Source: JAZGGS01 sp963764825
Lineage (GTDB): Bacteria > Bacteroidota > Ignavibacteria > Ignavibacteriales > Ignavibacteriaceae
Direction of reading: 5' to 3'
NCBI GenBank assembly: GCA_963764825.1
Contig: CAVXUA010000008.1
Location: forward strand, 186,001-250,000
DNA length: 64,000 nucleotides
Shown here: positions 1 through 10,228 of the stretch, piece after piece
Layout: every line of letters starts with the position of its first letter
Numbering within the stretch: the stretch's first letter is position 1
The notes under the pieces: model-generated
Database searches by the model: none
What the model was told of the DNA's origin: nothing
The model's input: the letters and a program-made list of their open reading frames with translations, nothing else
Position numbers and translations under genes: made by a program

Positions 1-1540
1 TGCCATCTTGCGATACTTCGAAGAGTGACCGGTAAAGCGGCAATTCCTTTTCGGCGGATTTTTCTGCTGATATATCAGTTAGAAAAAAGTTATATGCATT
101 CTCTTTAGTATCAACATCAAAAAAAGAATTTATTATTGGAAGTGTTGGTACCTCTTTTCTCTTTTTTGTTAAGAAGGGTAAGGTTTTAGTTATTGTACTC
201 TCTTTGCTGAGTTCATTTAAATCGAGAGAATTATTTTTTAAGAAAGAAGGTGAAATCAGCTCGGAAATATTTTTCCCGGTTATTTCATCCTCATTATAAT
301 CCAGCACTTTTAAAAAAGTTGAATTGGCATATATTATTTTTCCTGCCCGATCAACCGAACAAATTAATTGCCCGGTGTTTGCAACAATATTCTTAAGTAT
401 TTTTTTTGATGATTTTATTCTCTCATCTTCTTCAAAACGCTCTGTTATATTATTGCACAGAACAATTATGGCTTCCTGATTCTCGTCAGCAAAAGAAAAT
501 TTCAGCTCGAAGGTTTGCTTAACCTGGTCTTCGCCAAAAATATTAACATTAATTTCCCATACCTTTTGCTGTTTTAAATCTCCAAGTATTTTTTTAAAAT
601 AATCTTCATTAAATAGTTTAAGAGCTTCGCCAAAAAACTTACCCATCATCTCTTCGGCTTTCTTACCAAAAAGTATTACAGCTTCATCATCCCAGAAAAT
701 TATATTACCCGTATTATCTATAGCAAACAGAGCATTTGATAAATTGGAGGTAACAGACCTGTAATAATCAAGTTCTGATACTAGCCTGTCTTTCTGCGAT
801 TTTTCAACTGCTTCGGAAGTTACATCGTTAAAGAAAAAATAAATAAACTGGATAGTTCCTCTTTTGCTAAGCAGTGGTTCAATCCTGCATTCAAAAGTGT
901 ACTGCTTATCAGAAATATTCAGTTCAAGGTTTTTCTTAAGTGGCTCTTTGCTTTTGGTTACCTTCGCCATACTTTCGGTAAGAGAGTTTTGTACCGAAGA
1001 ATTAAAAAGTTCAGAAAGATTTTTGCCAATAATTGATGGCTGGCTAATGTTTAATTTTTCAGGAGCGCTGCCTGCTGAAAATTTTATTTCGCCATCCTGA
1101 TTTGTAACAATTAAAAAATCGTTTACTCTTCTTATAGCTTTTTCAATATAATCTGCGCGCAGTTCATGCTGGTCGGATAGATCAGTAAGAATCTTAATAT
1201 CTTCAATTAATAAAATTCCGCCCGAAAGTTTTTCTTCGTGGTAAAGCGGTGCACCTTTAACAATAAGTGTTATACGTCCGCCATCATTTGTGCGTACCTC
1301 TCTTATTTCCTTCTCAAACGAAAAGCCCTCTTTAAGTTCTCTAAGCTCTTCTGTTAAACTCGCCGAAGGAAAAATATCGGTTTCAAAAATGTTGGTACCC
1401 AATAGTGATGGAATCTCGAGCTGGTAAAGAATTCCGAATTTTTCAAAGTTCTGGTTTACCAGATCAATTTTTCCATCCAGGGAAAAGGTGATTATACCAA
1501 CAGGTGCCTGCTCAATAATGTTGGATATGTTATTTGCCAT
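1..1540 (-). CDS. Multi-PAS sensor protein, partial (C-terminus beyond window)
   Basis: An uninterrupted reading frame runs from ATG at 1540 off the left edge, about 513 residues visible. It holds five PAS-like repeats, each with the usual 'xxDxxGxIxxxN' type strand: around residues 8-25 (APVGIITFSLDGKI), 130-150 (DFLIVTNQDGEI), 245-265 (NALFAIDNTGNI), 365-385 (LICSVDRAGKIIYAN), and a fifth starting at the edge (LFEVSQDG). No signal peptide or membrane segment is visible, so it is probably a cytosolic sensor. A histidine kinase or GGDEF output domain is expected past the left edge but cannot be seen. It is divergent from the mlaE-like gene. No frame breaks, unlike most genes further right. 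Confidence 0.75.
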   Translation of the reverse strand, partial: MANNISNIIEQAPVGIITFSLDGKIDLVNQNFEKFGILYQLEIPSLLGTNIFETDIFPSASLTEELRELKEGFSFEKEIREVRTNDGGRITLIVKGAPLYHEEKLSGGILLIEDIKILTDLSDQHELRADYIEKAIRRVNDFLIVTNQDGEIKFSAGSAPEKLNISQPSIIGKNLSELFNSSVQNSLTESMAKVTKSKEPLKKNLELNISDKQYTFECRIEPLLSKRGTIQFIYFFFNDVTSEAVEKSQKDRLVSELDYYRSVTSNLSNALFAIDNTGNIIFWDDEAVILFGKKAEEMMGKFFGEALKLFNEDYFKKILGDLKQQKVWEINVNIFGEDQVKQTFELKFSFADENQEAIIVLCNNITERFEEDERIKSSKKILKNIVANTGQLICSVDRAGKIIYANSTFLKVLDYNEDEITGKNISELISPSFLKNNSLDLNELSKESTITKTLPFLTKKRKEVPTLPIINSFFDVDTKENAYNFFLTDISAEKSAEKELPLYRSLFEVSQDG

Positions 1541-2115
1541 ATTGAAGCGGATTTATGATGATAATCGTAAGAATGATTTTTTGAGTTTCGCCCTTCTAAC
1601 TCTCTGAACTTATTTTAACCTCAATAATAATGCTAAATTCTGGTTGCTTTTAACATCTTTTGATTAATGGGATGAAGTTATTTTCCTGCTTAAAAAAGTT
1701 TGATTTCTGTTAATTATTAGTGAATTTAGAAGAGAAGAAGAACCAAATTGACTGAACTTTTTTCCCCGTTATTTTTTTGAGATTGAAAATCTTAAATAAA
1801 CTGATATTGGCAGTCTCATTTTGAGTCGCCATAGAGGAACCTAACTATTCAAAAATGAGCAAAATTTATATTTCCTTTTACGAAAGGTTTTTCAGAAATA
1901 ACACCCTCTCATAATCTAGCGATCATGCAATCCCGCGTTTAAACAGCAATGCATTCCTGCAATCATGCAGCCACTCCATCTCATTTGTTCTACTCAATAA
2001 ATGAGTCTGATTAATTTTATTTTTACTTGAAGTAAAAACTTTATTGCTGTGTTTCATAAGTTACTAACATAGATTTTTAGTAAATTTTGAATATTAATAA
2101 ACTGAGTATATCTAA
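1541..2115. promoter_or_regulatory. Divergent intergenic region with palindromes
   Basis: About 575 bases without a convincing gene lie between the PAS sensor (-) and the mlaE-like gene (+). An almost perfect palindrome (TTTTTACTT, one central G, AAGTAAAAA) sits at 2020-2038, and a smaller inverted repeat ACTCA-N5-TGAGT at about 1992-2006. Either could be an operator; neither is matched elsewhere in the window as far as I can see. The 12-mer TTACTAACATAG occurs at 2061-2072 and again at 2120-2131, the second copy inside the first codons of the downstream gene. No clear terminator. Confidence 0.35.
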
Positions 2116-2889
2116 TTGCTTACTAACATAGTACAAGCACTCGGCAAAAAAACTTTAAGCTTCCTTGAGGAATTTGGGCAGATATCCATTCTGTTTTTTA
2201 ATATTATTAGAAATATTAAAAATGTTCCCCGCACTGCAAAGGTTATCCTTCACCAGATGGAACATATTGGTGTTAATTCACTGCCATTGGTTCTTATCAT
2301 TGCTGTTTTTACAGGAGCTGTGGCTGCATGGCAGGCAGCTTACCAGTTAAAGGGTCTCGCACCTATGTCTATCCTTGGCGGAACAACAAGCAGGGCAATA
2401 ATAACAGAGCTGGGGCCTGTGCTTACAGGAATTGTTATTGCCGGAAGAGTTGGTGCCTCCATTGCTGCCGAGCTTGGAACAATGAAAGTAACGGAACAGA
2501 TAGATGCCCTGGAAATTATGGCTATCGATCCGATAAGGTATCTTGCAATGCCAAGAATGCTTGCTTCTCTGCTTATGATGCCAATCCTGGTTATTTTTGC
2601 TAATACTATTGCAGTATTCGGAGCGTTTATTGTATCCAACTATTTCTTAAATGTTACATTCCAGGTTTTTTTCGATTCGGTTAAATACTTTTTTATATTT
2701 TCAGATCTTACTGCCGGTTTGGTTAAAGCTGTTTTCTTTGGTGGTGTAACTGCGTTGCTGGGATGCCACATTGGTTTTAGAACTCAGGGTGGGGCAGAGG
2801 GAGTTGGTTTTTCTACTATTCGTTCCTTCGTTTTATCTGCTGCAATGATTTTAATACTAGATTATGTTCTCTGGATGTTGATGTTTTAG
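2116..2889 (+). CDS. mlaE: MlaE-family ABC transporter permease
   Basis: The 257-residue product matches the MlaE/TtgB permease family in length and pattern: several hydrophobic helices, and the conserved block ELGPVLTGIVIAGRVGASIAAELGT followed by EQIDALEIMAIDP (shown here as two separate motifs, residues about 93-130). In known systems MlaE is the inner-membrane subunit that moves phospholipids between inner and outer membranes with the ATPase MlaF and the MCE protein MlaD. Neither partner lies next to it here; the following gene is ilvE. The only workable start is TTG at 2116, with weak ribosome-binding sequence. Family assignment is firm; lipid transport is inferred. Confidence 0.85.
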   Translation: MLTNIVQALGKKTLSFLEEFGQISILFFNIIRNIKNVPRTAKVILHQMEHIGVNSLPLVLIIAVFTGAVAAWQAAYQLKGLAPMSILGGTTSRAIITELGPVLTGIVIAGRVGASIAAELGTMKVTEQIDALEIMAIDPIRYLAMPRMLASLLMMPILVIFANTIAVFGAFIVSNYFLNVTFQVFFDSVKYFFIFSDLTAGLVKAVFFGGVTALLGCHIGFRTQGGAEGVGFSTIRSFVLSAAMILILDYVLWMLMF

Positions 2890-3014
2890 CAATCATCAAC
2901 AAATAGCAATTAATAAAATCATAAGGGGATTTTCATTTATCCAATTTTATTTTATTTTCATAAAAAAAATCATTATATAGAAATACTCTCAAAATAAAAA
3001 TATCAGGAAAAATT

Positions 3015-4105
3015 ATGGAAAAAATCACCTTCAATATTAAAGAAAGAACCACCCCGGTTGAACTGCCGGAATCACTCGGTTTTGGTAAAATTTTTAGTGA
3101 CCATGTTTTTCAAATGGATTACAGTCCGGAAAAAGGATGGCATAATCCTGAAATAACAGCGGCAACTAATCTTCCGATGCATCCTGCGACTATGTTTATC
3201 CATTACGGGCAAGCGGTGTTCGAAGGATTAAAAGCTTTTAAACAAACGGATGGTAATATTGTAATTTTCAGAGCCGATAAACATATTGAAAGAATAAACA
3301 ATTCTTCAAGAAGAATATGCATTCCTGAAGTTAGATGTTGATTTTGTTCTCGAAGCATTAAAAGAACTTGTTTATATTGAACGCGATTGGATACCAACAA
3401 CAAAAGGTGAAGCACTTTATATAAGACCCTTTATTTTCGGTGCCGATCCTTTCCTTGGTGTTCGTCCATCATCAAAATTATAAGTTAATAATTCTTTTAT
3501 CTCCTGTTGGTGCATATTATCCTGAAGGATTTAACCCGGTTAAAATTCTTGTTCAGGATGATTATGTGCGCGCTGTGCGTAAAGGACTTGGTGAATGTAA
3601 AACTCCTGCAAATTATGCTGCAAGTTTGCTGGCAGGTGAAGAGGCTATTAAAAAAGGATTTACACAAGTTCTTTGGCTCGATGGAGTTGAGCAGAAATAC
3701 ATCGAAGAAGTTGGTACAATGAACATTTTCATCAACCTTAAGGATGAAATTGTTACACCAAAACTAAATGGAAGCATTTTACCCGGTATTACAAGAAGAA
3801 CCGTAATTGAACTGCTTAAAGAATGGAATATGAATGTTGTTGAAAGAGACATTACTATTGATGAAGTTGTAAAAGCTTATGATGATGGAAATCTTGTCGG
3901 AATTTTTGGAACAGGCACTGCTGCAATTATCTCTACAGTTGGCTGGTTAACATATAAAGATAAAATGATGACTTTAAACAACGGCAAACCAAATGAACTC
4001 GATCTTAAACTTTTTAATGAAATTACCGCAATCCATTATGGCGAAAAAGAAGATACACATAACTGGCTGATGCAGGTTGAAAAGAAAGGTGTTGAGGTAG
4101 GTTAA
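3015..4105 (+). CDS. ilvE: Branched-chain amino acid aminotransferase (frame broken twice)
   Basis: Merged translation resembles class IV PLP aminotransferases of the IlvE/YwaA type, about 360 residues, which interconvert branched-chain 2-oxo acids and valine, leucine or isoleucine. Visible marks are FEGLKAFK, RINNSSRR near the N-terminus, the PLP-lysine region GECKTPANYAAS, LWLDGVEQKYIEEVGTMN, NGSILPGITRR and FGTGTAA. The reading frame shifts near 3330 (one extra base after CCTGAA) and near 3475 (within an A-rich run). The protein sequence continues seamlessly across both, so I read these as sequence errors, not decay. It is followed by a strong terminator, so it is probably monocistronic. 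Confidence 0.88.
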
Positions 4106-4145
4106 TATAGAATTACTAAACTTTTACAAAATCTTAAAAAAATTT

Positions 4146-4183
4146 AACAGGATGGTGATGAGAAATTGCCATCCTGTTTTTTT
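4146..4183 (+). terminator. Rho-independent terminator after ilvE
   Basis: Ten-base perfect arms (4146-4155 and 4169-4178) enclose a 13-base loop and are followed by a run of T. It lies 40 bases after the ilvE stop codon. Confidence 0.85.
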
Positions 4184-4241
4184 ATACAAAGCTGCGCGAA
4201 TAAATACCAACAAGTTATTTCAACTATTTAGGCATTCTACC

Positions 4242-4988
4242 TTAAAGTTTAGTAATTGGTACAACGATACCTGGATGTTTAGTTGAATTCCAATATATGG
4301 TATCACCATATTTATAATCATCCCTATAGCTTTTTAGAGTGTTTGTATCTGATTCAAATAGAATGAAACGATATTTAGATTCTAAATCAGTGGACTGATT
4401 ATCAGTTTCAATTTTGACAACGATTTCATACTCACCTGCTAAATATATAAACTTGTCTTCGAACATTTTAAAAAATGGGTCAACTAAGGATTTGTCAGCC
4501 TCAACTAAACTGTTTTCGGGTTTAACTTGCTTTAAAATATCTCTCTTGAGTGCATCTTCTGCTTCACGATACATTTTTTCTTCTTGTCTGTCGAAGGGGC
4601 AAACATAATTTACAAAATGTGTCCACTCTTCAGCGGGCTTTATTTGAAACCTAGTTAATAATATAAGACTTTGATCTTCAGGATATTGGAGATAACCTTG
4701 GGCAACCAGTGTTGCAATTAATTTCCCATCCCGATAAAGATCTATTTTACTTCCCAGTATCTTGACGGATCTACCTCCGATATTAGAAATTATTAAAAAG
4801 AGCTGTAGATTTGGATTGCCAATCTTATGTGTTAAATGAATTCTTAAATATGTCTCCAAATCAATTTTTGCAGCTTTAAAAAGAAGATGAACGGGGGGAA
4901 GTTGGGACAATATTAAGGCAAGAAAAGAAATAAGCGCTATCCAGAATGTCCAATCTGCATAAAGTGGTGTACCTGTAACTGGTTCCAT
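4242..4988 (-). CDS. Hypothetical membrane-anchored protein
   Basis: I do not recognise this 248-residue protein. It has one hydrophobic segment near the N-terminus (about residues 12-30, FWIALISFLALILSQLPPVH) and a soluble remainder that is probably beta-rich (GGRSVKILGSKIDLYRDG, GEYEIVVKIETD) with a charged helix in the middle. No cleavable signal or catalytic motif is visible. It is convergent with ilvE and divergent from lexA. A short gene-specific leader with TCTCTCC on the + strand gives a GGAGAGA ribosome-binding site close to the ATG, which supports this start. A role in signalling or envelope sensing would be a guess. Confidence 0.7.
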   Translation of the reverse strand: MEPVTGTPLYADWTFWIALISFLALILSQLPPVHLLFKAAKIDLETYLRIHLTHKIGNPNLQLFLIISNIGGRSVKILGSKIDLYRDGKLIATLVAQGYLQYPEDQSLILLTRFQIKPAEEWTHFVNYVCPFDRQEEKMYREAEDALKRDILKQVKPENSLVEADKSLVDPFFKMFEDKFIYLAGEYEIVVKIETDNQSTDLESKYRFILFESDTNTLKSYRDDYKYGDTIYWNSTKHPGIVVPITKL

Positions 4989-5276
4989 TTTCTCTCCGTT
5001 AATATTTTTCTTGAAAGCTGTGAATTATTTTGTATAAAATCTATCAAAAAGAGTTATCATTTACTATGTGTTATTAGATATATTGGAGTAACTAAGAATG
5101 TTGGGATCTCTATAATTGGGAACCAACTATCCAACAAAAAACCTTTTCACGTTTTTTTTTTTTTGTAATTTTTTGTGCTTTAATCCATTTCTGGTTTTCT
5201 CGTTAATTCTTAATTTTCCATTTTATACTTCATCTAATCCTAACAAAAGAAAATTTTAAATTATTTTTAAAACCAC

Positions 5277-5325
5277 TTGACAAGTGCTCAAATGTGCACT
5301 ATATTAGTAGTGAACAAAAGAGCAC
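5277..5325 (+). promoter_or_regulatory. lexA promoter with two tandem operator-like 16-mers
   Basis: A textbook sigma-70-type promoter is visible: -35 TTGACA at 5277-5282, a 17-base spacer, and -10 TATATT at 5300-5305. Two related 16-mers overlap it: GTGCTCAAATGTGCAC at 5284-5299, which lies entirely in the spacer, and GTGAACAAAAGAGCAC at 5310-5325, just past the -10 and over the likely transcription start. They share 12 of 16 positions and the form GTG-N10-CAC, and start 26 bases apart. This placement is what an autorepressed lexA would need. That LexA binds them is inference. Confidence 0.75.
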
Positions 5326-5342
5326 TACTATTAGTTAGAAAA

Positions 5343-5994
5343 GTGGAAAAAAAAGAATTAACAGACCGGCAAAGAGACATTTTAGATTTTATTAACCAAT
5401 TTCTTGCAGAAAACGGTTATCCTCCTACTTTAAGGGAAATTGGAAAACATTTTCAAATCTCATCTACTTTTGGAGTTAAACGCCATTTGGATGCGCTTGA
5501 AAAAAAGGGATATCTAAATGTTGAAAGCAATGCCAGCCGGGGAATCTCTTTAATAAAAGAAGATACAGGTCTTTCCGATCTGGCAGCCGCTCTTAAGAAA
5601 TGAAGTGTTTAGTAAAATTCCGGTTGTTGGAAGAGTAGCTGCTGGTTCACCAATTCTTGCAATGGAAAATATTGAGGGCTCAGTTATTATCGATCCGGCT
5701 TTTATTAAAAATGCTGAAGATGCTTTTGCTTTAAGAGTTAGGGGAGATAGTATGATAAATGCAGGAATTTTTGAAAACGACTTGGTTATAGTTTCACCGA
5801 ATGAAAAAGGAATAAACGGTGATGTAATTGTTGCAATGCTGGATGATGAGGTTACTGTTAAAACCCTGGAGAAAAAAGAAAACAAAATAAGATTGATTCC
5901 TGAAAATGATAATTATAAACCAATTGAAATAAATAGAACTAATGAGTTTTCAATTGTTGGAAAAGTAAAAGGGGTTGTAAGATGGCTAAATTAA
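5343..5994 (+). CDS. lexA: LexA SOS repressor (frame broken once)
   Basis: Residues 1-70 form the winged-helix DNA-binding domain (LTDRQRDILDFINQF, YPPTLREIGKHF, SRGISL). The rest is the S24 peptidase domain, with the Ala-Gly autocleavage site in GRVAAGSPI, catalytic serine in RGDSM and catalytic lysine in VTVKTLEK. LexA represses SOS genes until RecA filaments trigger self-cleavage. The frame shifts near 5600, where one A too many splits ALRNEV from the second half; this looks like a sequence error. I chose GTG at 5343 because an in-frame TTG at 5277 is itself the -35 box. It probably heads an operon with the next two genes. Confidence 0.93.
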
Positions 5995-6006
5995 TAAGGA
6001 GATAGA

Positions 6007-6255
6007 ATGAAATCAGATATTTTTATTACTGCGATTAGAAACCGGAATTACCTGAGATTTTTGTATGGACTACAGGAAATTCATATAGAGCCTTACTATA
6101 TAGCTCGCGAGAGATCTGGTAAAAAAGTAATTTACGGCAGAGTTAATACAACAAAGGAAATAAAAAAGTTTGAATATGATAGGATAGCAAACATCAAGGT
6201 TGTTGATACCTTAAAGTTTTCCCCTATCATTCCAATAATTTCACAGGCAGTATAA
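6007..6255 (+). CDS. Small WYL-like domain protein
   Basis: An 82-residue protein starts 12 bases after lexA behind a good ribosome-binding site (AAGGAGAT). Its core resembles a WYL domain reduced to a single module: an N-terminal helix ending in AIRNRNYLRFLY, then IEPYYIARERSGKKVIYG and the closing KKFEYDRIANIKVV, which matches the conserved 'rF.ldRI..v' end of WYL domains. WYL domains are ligand-sensing modules, and some bind single-stranded DNA. No DNA-binding helix-turn-helix is attached. Placement directly behind lexA suggests a DNA-damage role. The domain call is by eye and moderate; the function is inferred. Confidence 0.6.
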   Translation: MKSDIFITAIRNRNYLRFLYGLQEIHIEPYYIARERSGKKVIYGRVNTTKEIKKFEYDRIANIKVVDTLKFSPIIPIISQAV

Positions 6256-6269
6256 TTTTGGAGAGTATT

Positions 6270-6703
6270 ATGTTAAACACGAGTGAAAGATATATTGTTG
6301 ATTCACTTGTTGCACAATTCTGGAAACGAGGTTACCTAACTGTTAGCAGGCGTTTTGGTACTTACCTTCCCGAACCGGAAAGAGTAGGCGAATTTAATGT
6401 TGATGTGGTTGCAAGGCAAAGAAACAAATACGCAATTGGTATAACCTTAAGCGAAGAAGAATTAAATAATACAGAACTTGGTAGATAAAATTTATTATTC
6501 TGGCAACACGGCATACTAAATTTTCAAACAAACCGGTTACACTTTTTGTAGCTGTTCCGGATAAATACTTTAAGCAGGCAAAAAATCTCCTGGAGCAGAT
6601 AAATAAAGAGATTAGGCGTAATATTAAGCTTATCCAGATAATCGATGAATCACTATCAAAAACGGATATTTCTAAACCCAAAAGTAAAGTTTTGTTTTCT
6701 TAA
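6270..6703 (+). CDS. Restriction-nuclease-fold-like protein (frame broken once)
   Basis: About 144 residues after merging two frames that meet near 6488. ATG at 6270 is preferred over an upstream TTG because GGAGAG lies at 6260-6265. The pattern EFNVDVVARQRNKYAIGITL (helix, then a strand with Asp, turn, next strand), followed by LFVAVPDKYFKQAKNLL, resembles the core of PD-(D/E)XK nuclease-fold proteins. The usual E-x-K pair on the second strand is replaced by G-I-T, so catalysis is doubtful. It sits 14 bases after the WYL-like gene and probably shares its transcript from the lexA promoter. I do not recognise a named family. Confidence 0.5.
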
Positions 6704-6896
6704 TATTGGTTTTTATCTCCATAAACGAAGTTAACCCACAAATAAATCCATTCTCACTTTCTGCCTTTTAGAGCATTTACCAACTTAATATTATTACATT
6801 GCTCAATTGAATAAGAATAATGAAGGCTTGTTTACCTTGATTTTATAGCTGTGTAGGTTTAATTTTACACGCTTAATCAAAATTTAGAAAAGGTCA

Positions 6897-7669
6897 TTGT
6901 CTAGCAAAGAACAAACTTCTGATGAATTGCTGCAGGCGCAGCTAAAAAATTCGGGTGAAATACCTGCACATATTGCTATCATCATGGATGGTAACGGCAG
7001 GTGGGCAAAATCCCGTGGTTTGCCAAGAGTTGCAGGGCACAAGCAGGGCGTTGAAACTGTTAGAGATATTGTAGAAGCTTCCTCTCAAATAGGTGTTAAG
7101 TTTCTAACACTTTATACATTTTCAACAGAAAACTGGAAGCGACCGGTTGAAGAGGTATCTATCCTTATGAGGTTGTTGTTAAATAATCTTAAGGAAAGAG
7201 TTGATGAGCTGGATGAGAAAGATATAAAAATTACATGTATTGGTGATATTAAATCTCTTCCAAAAGAAGTTCAAGAGCAGCTTGCTGCTGATATTGAGAG
7301 GACAAAAAATAATAAGCGAATGACTCTGAATTTAGCCCTTAGTTACAGTGGAAGATGGGAACTTTTGGAAGCATTTAAAAGTATTAATCGTTCAATTCAG
7401 CAAGAAGAATTATTGGTTGAGGAAATCTCGGAAGAAACTATTTCTAATCATCTAACGACTAAGAAATATGCCCGATCCGGATTTGATAATAAGAACCAGC
7501 GGCGAGTTCAGGGTTAGCAACTTCCTTCTTTGGCAAGTCGCTTATTCAGAGTTTGTTATTTCAAATGTTTTCTGGCCTGATTTCAAAAGAGAAGATTTGT
7601 ACGATGCAATTAGCAACTTTCCAGAAACGTGAACGGAGATTTGGTAAAGTTAGTGAGCAAATTAAGTAA
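6897..7669 (+). CDS. uppS: Isoprenyl transferase / undecaprenyl diphosphate synthase (frame broken twice)
   Basis: Merged product of about 255 residues is a cis-prenyltransferase. Visible marks are the active-site block IMDGNGRWAKSRG, AGHKQGVE, TLYTFSTENWKRP, and after the first shift (near 7470, an extra A) the conserved RTSGE and NFLLWQ followed by YSEF. A second shift near 7620 (extra C) leads into QKRERRFGK and the stop at 7667-7669. The enzyme extends farnesyl diphosphate with isopentenyl diphosphate to the lipid carrier for peptidoglycan and O-antigen. TTG at 6897 is the start, with AAAAGG just upstream. It opens the envelope-assembly block and is followed 19 bases later by bamA. Confidence 0.92.
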
Positions 7670-7688
7670 ATAAGAAAGTTTTAAAAGA

Positions 7689-10187
7689 ATGTTAAAATCC
7701 TACCTGCGGATGTTTTATAAAATAGCTTTAGTGAGTGTTTTGTTAACTGTCAGGCATAACTGCCCAGGAAACACAAAAAAGTTACAAAATCTTAGGTATT
7801 TCAGTTGAAGGCAATAAATCTGCCGATGCAGCTACAATTGTTGCTAACAGTGGTTTAAAAGTTGGCAATGAAATTCAGATTCCCGGTGATCAAACATTAA
7901 ACGCAATCCGCCAGCTCTGGTCATTAAATATCTTTTCCGATGTTCAGATAATTAAGGATCAAGAGATAAACGACGGTGTGTTTCTGCTTATTAAAGTTGT
8001 TGAATATCCAAGATTAGAGCGGGTTGTTGTTGAGGGTAATGATGAAATTGATATTGAAGATATAGAAGAGAAAATTACTTTTTTAAGAGGAACGGTTCTT
8101 TCGCCGCAGGAAATTTCGAAATTGAAACGGCGTATTAATGCTCTCTATGCCGAAGAAGGTTTTCTTAATGCTAAAATTACTTCTGAACTATTTACTTTTT
8201 TTGCGGCTGATACAATTGATGAAGATATAGATGTAGTTTGGCAAAACAAAAGTGATTTATCGGACGAATACCATTTGCTCTATGAATCCGGGGATAGAAC
8301 TTACACAAACCTTATACCAAGAATTAAAGATCGCATACTGCTTAAATTATCTATTGAAGAAGGTGATGAAGTAGTTGTAAGAAAAATTGAATTTACAGGT
8401 AACCAAGCTTTCGATGATGATGATCTTTCCGGGGAGATGGATGAAACAAGCGAAGCTGTGTGGTGGAAGTTCTGGTCGAGTGCAGAATTTAACCCGGTTG
8501 AATATGAAAAAGATAAGCAGCTTGTGATTGATTACTACAGAAATAACGGTTACAGGGATGCTGAGATACTCATGGATTCGTTGGAATATTATAACGATAA
8601 CAAGGATCTTAAAATAAACCTGGATGTTTTTGAAGGTCCACAGTATAGAGTGCGCAATATTTCCTGGGAAGGAAACACAGTTTATCCCTCAGTAATTCTT
8701 AACCAGAGGTTAAATTTTGCTAAAGGGTGATATCTACGACTATGATAAGTTTCAGCAAAATTTAAGAGGCAACGAAACCCAATCTGATGTTTCAGCACTT
8801 TACCTTGATAACGGGTATCTTACTTTTAACCTTCAGGCAGATGAACTCAGGGCTTCAGAAGATTCAATCGATTTACATATTCGTGTGGAAGAAAGAAACC
8901 AATTCCGTATTTCTAAGGTTAATATACAGGGTAACACCAAAACCATGGGCAAAATTGTTCGGCGTGAATTATATACCGTTCCGGGTGATTACTTTAACAG
9001 GGCGCTCTTGTTCAGAAGCGTTCAGCAGTTAGCAAATCTTCAGTACTTTAATGTTGAACAATTGTACGGTCCGGGTGGAATTGATACAAAACTTTCCAGC
9101 GACAGCACAGTTGAAGTTACATTTAATGTAGAGGAAAAATCCAGCGATTATTTAAATGCATCCGTTGGTTACAGTGGCAGCTTCGGTTTTAGCGGATCGG
9201 TTGGTGTAACTTTAACTAATTTTTCAATTGCTAATCCTTTCTCTCTTGGCGGAGGGCAAGTACTTAGTTTTAGCTGGCAATTTGGAGTTGGAAACGTTTA
9301 CAGGACTTTTACAGTTGGTTTTACAGAGCCATGGATGTTTGATACTCCCACTTCCGTTGGTCTTGATGTTTTTGATACAAGACAACAATTTGTTTATGAC
9401 TTAAGACAAACCGGCGGAACTTTAAGAGTAGGGCGCCGTTTAAAATGGCCTGATGATTTCTTCTTTATTCAGGGAAGATTCAGGTATCAATACAATAATG
9501 TAATTGAAGGACAAAACTTCTACACCGAGGGTAAAACCAATCAGTTTACTACTGGTGTTGCAATCACAAGACGGAATATTGATAACCCTATTTTTCCATC
9601 GCAGGGATCTTCTTTTACACTTGATATGGAAATTTCCGGTGGTCCGTTCCTCCCTGGTGATGTAGATTATTTAAAGTCCGGCTTTAAAAGCAGAATGGTA
9701 CAATAGATTATTCAACAGTAACAGGATTGCACTTTATACCATTGCAGATTTTGGTTACATAGATGAAATAGTAGCAGGTACACCAATCCAGCCGTTTGAG
9801 TTTTTCTTTATGGGTGGTAATGGTTTGGTAATTGCAACTGTTCCGCTCAGGGGTTATGAAGACAGAACTGTTGGACCAAAAAATGCCTTCGGACAGATAA
9901 TTGGCGGAAGAGTAATGACTAAAATAGGAGCTGAATTAAGACTGGCAGTTACTATGGAACCAATTCCACTTTACGTGCTTGCATTTGCTGAGGCAGGTAA
10001 CGTTTTTGAAAATTTCAGTAAAACCGATATTTTTGATTTGAGAAGATCGGTTGGTATTGGTGCACGGCTGCTCATAAATCCTATCGGTTTAATTGGTTTT
10101 GATTTTGGATATGGCTTCGACAGGCAGATTGTTGATGGCATAGATCCAGAATGGCTGTTTCATTTTCAGTTTGGTAAAGGATTTTAA
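7689..10187 (+). CDS. bamA: Outer-membrane protein assembly factor BamA (frame broken three times)
   Basis: Merged length of about 832 residues fits BamA: a signal peptide ending near ITAQE, a run of POTRA domains (for example LGISVEGNKSADAATI, RKIEFTGNQAFDDDDL, RNISWEGNTVYPSVIL, SKVNIQGNTKTMGKIV), then a 16-strand barrel with GFTEPWMFDTPTS and the closing FDFGYGFD. BamA folds and inserts outer-membrane barrels. Shifts lie near 7755 (in the signal peptide), 8724 (GGG for GG) and 9700 (AAAA for AAA); each restores a continuous homologous sequence when one base is removed, so error is likelier than decay. The neighbouring skp/ompH genes supply its periplasmic chaperones. Confidence 0.93.
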
Positions 10188-10228
10188 TTGTTGTTATATA
10201 TTTATATTCATAATTGAAGGAAAAGATA

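Noticed and set aside
864..1100. Plus-strand ORF within the PAS gene
   Set aside because: It is a shadow of the continuous minus-strand multi-PAS frame.
5277..5342. TTG at 5277 as lexA start
   Set aside because: This TTG is the first half of the TTGACA -35 box and the extra 22 residues do not match LexA; GTG at 5343 is better.
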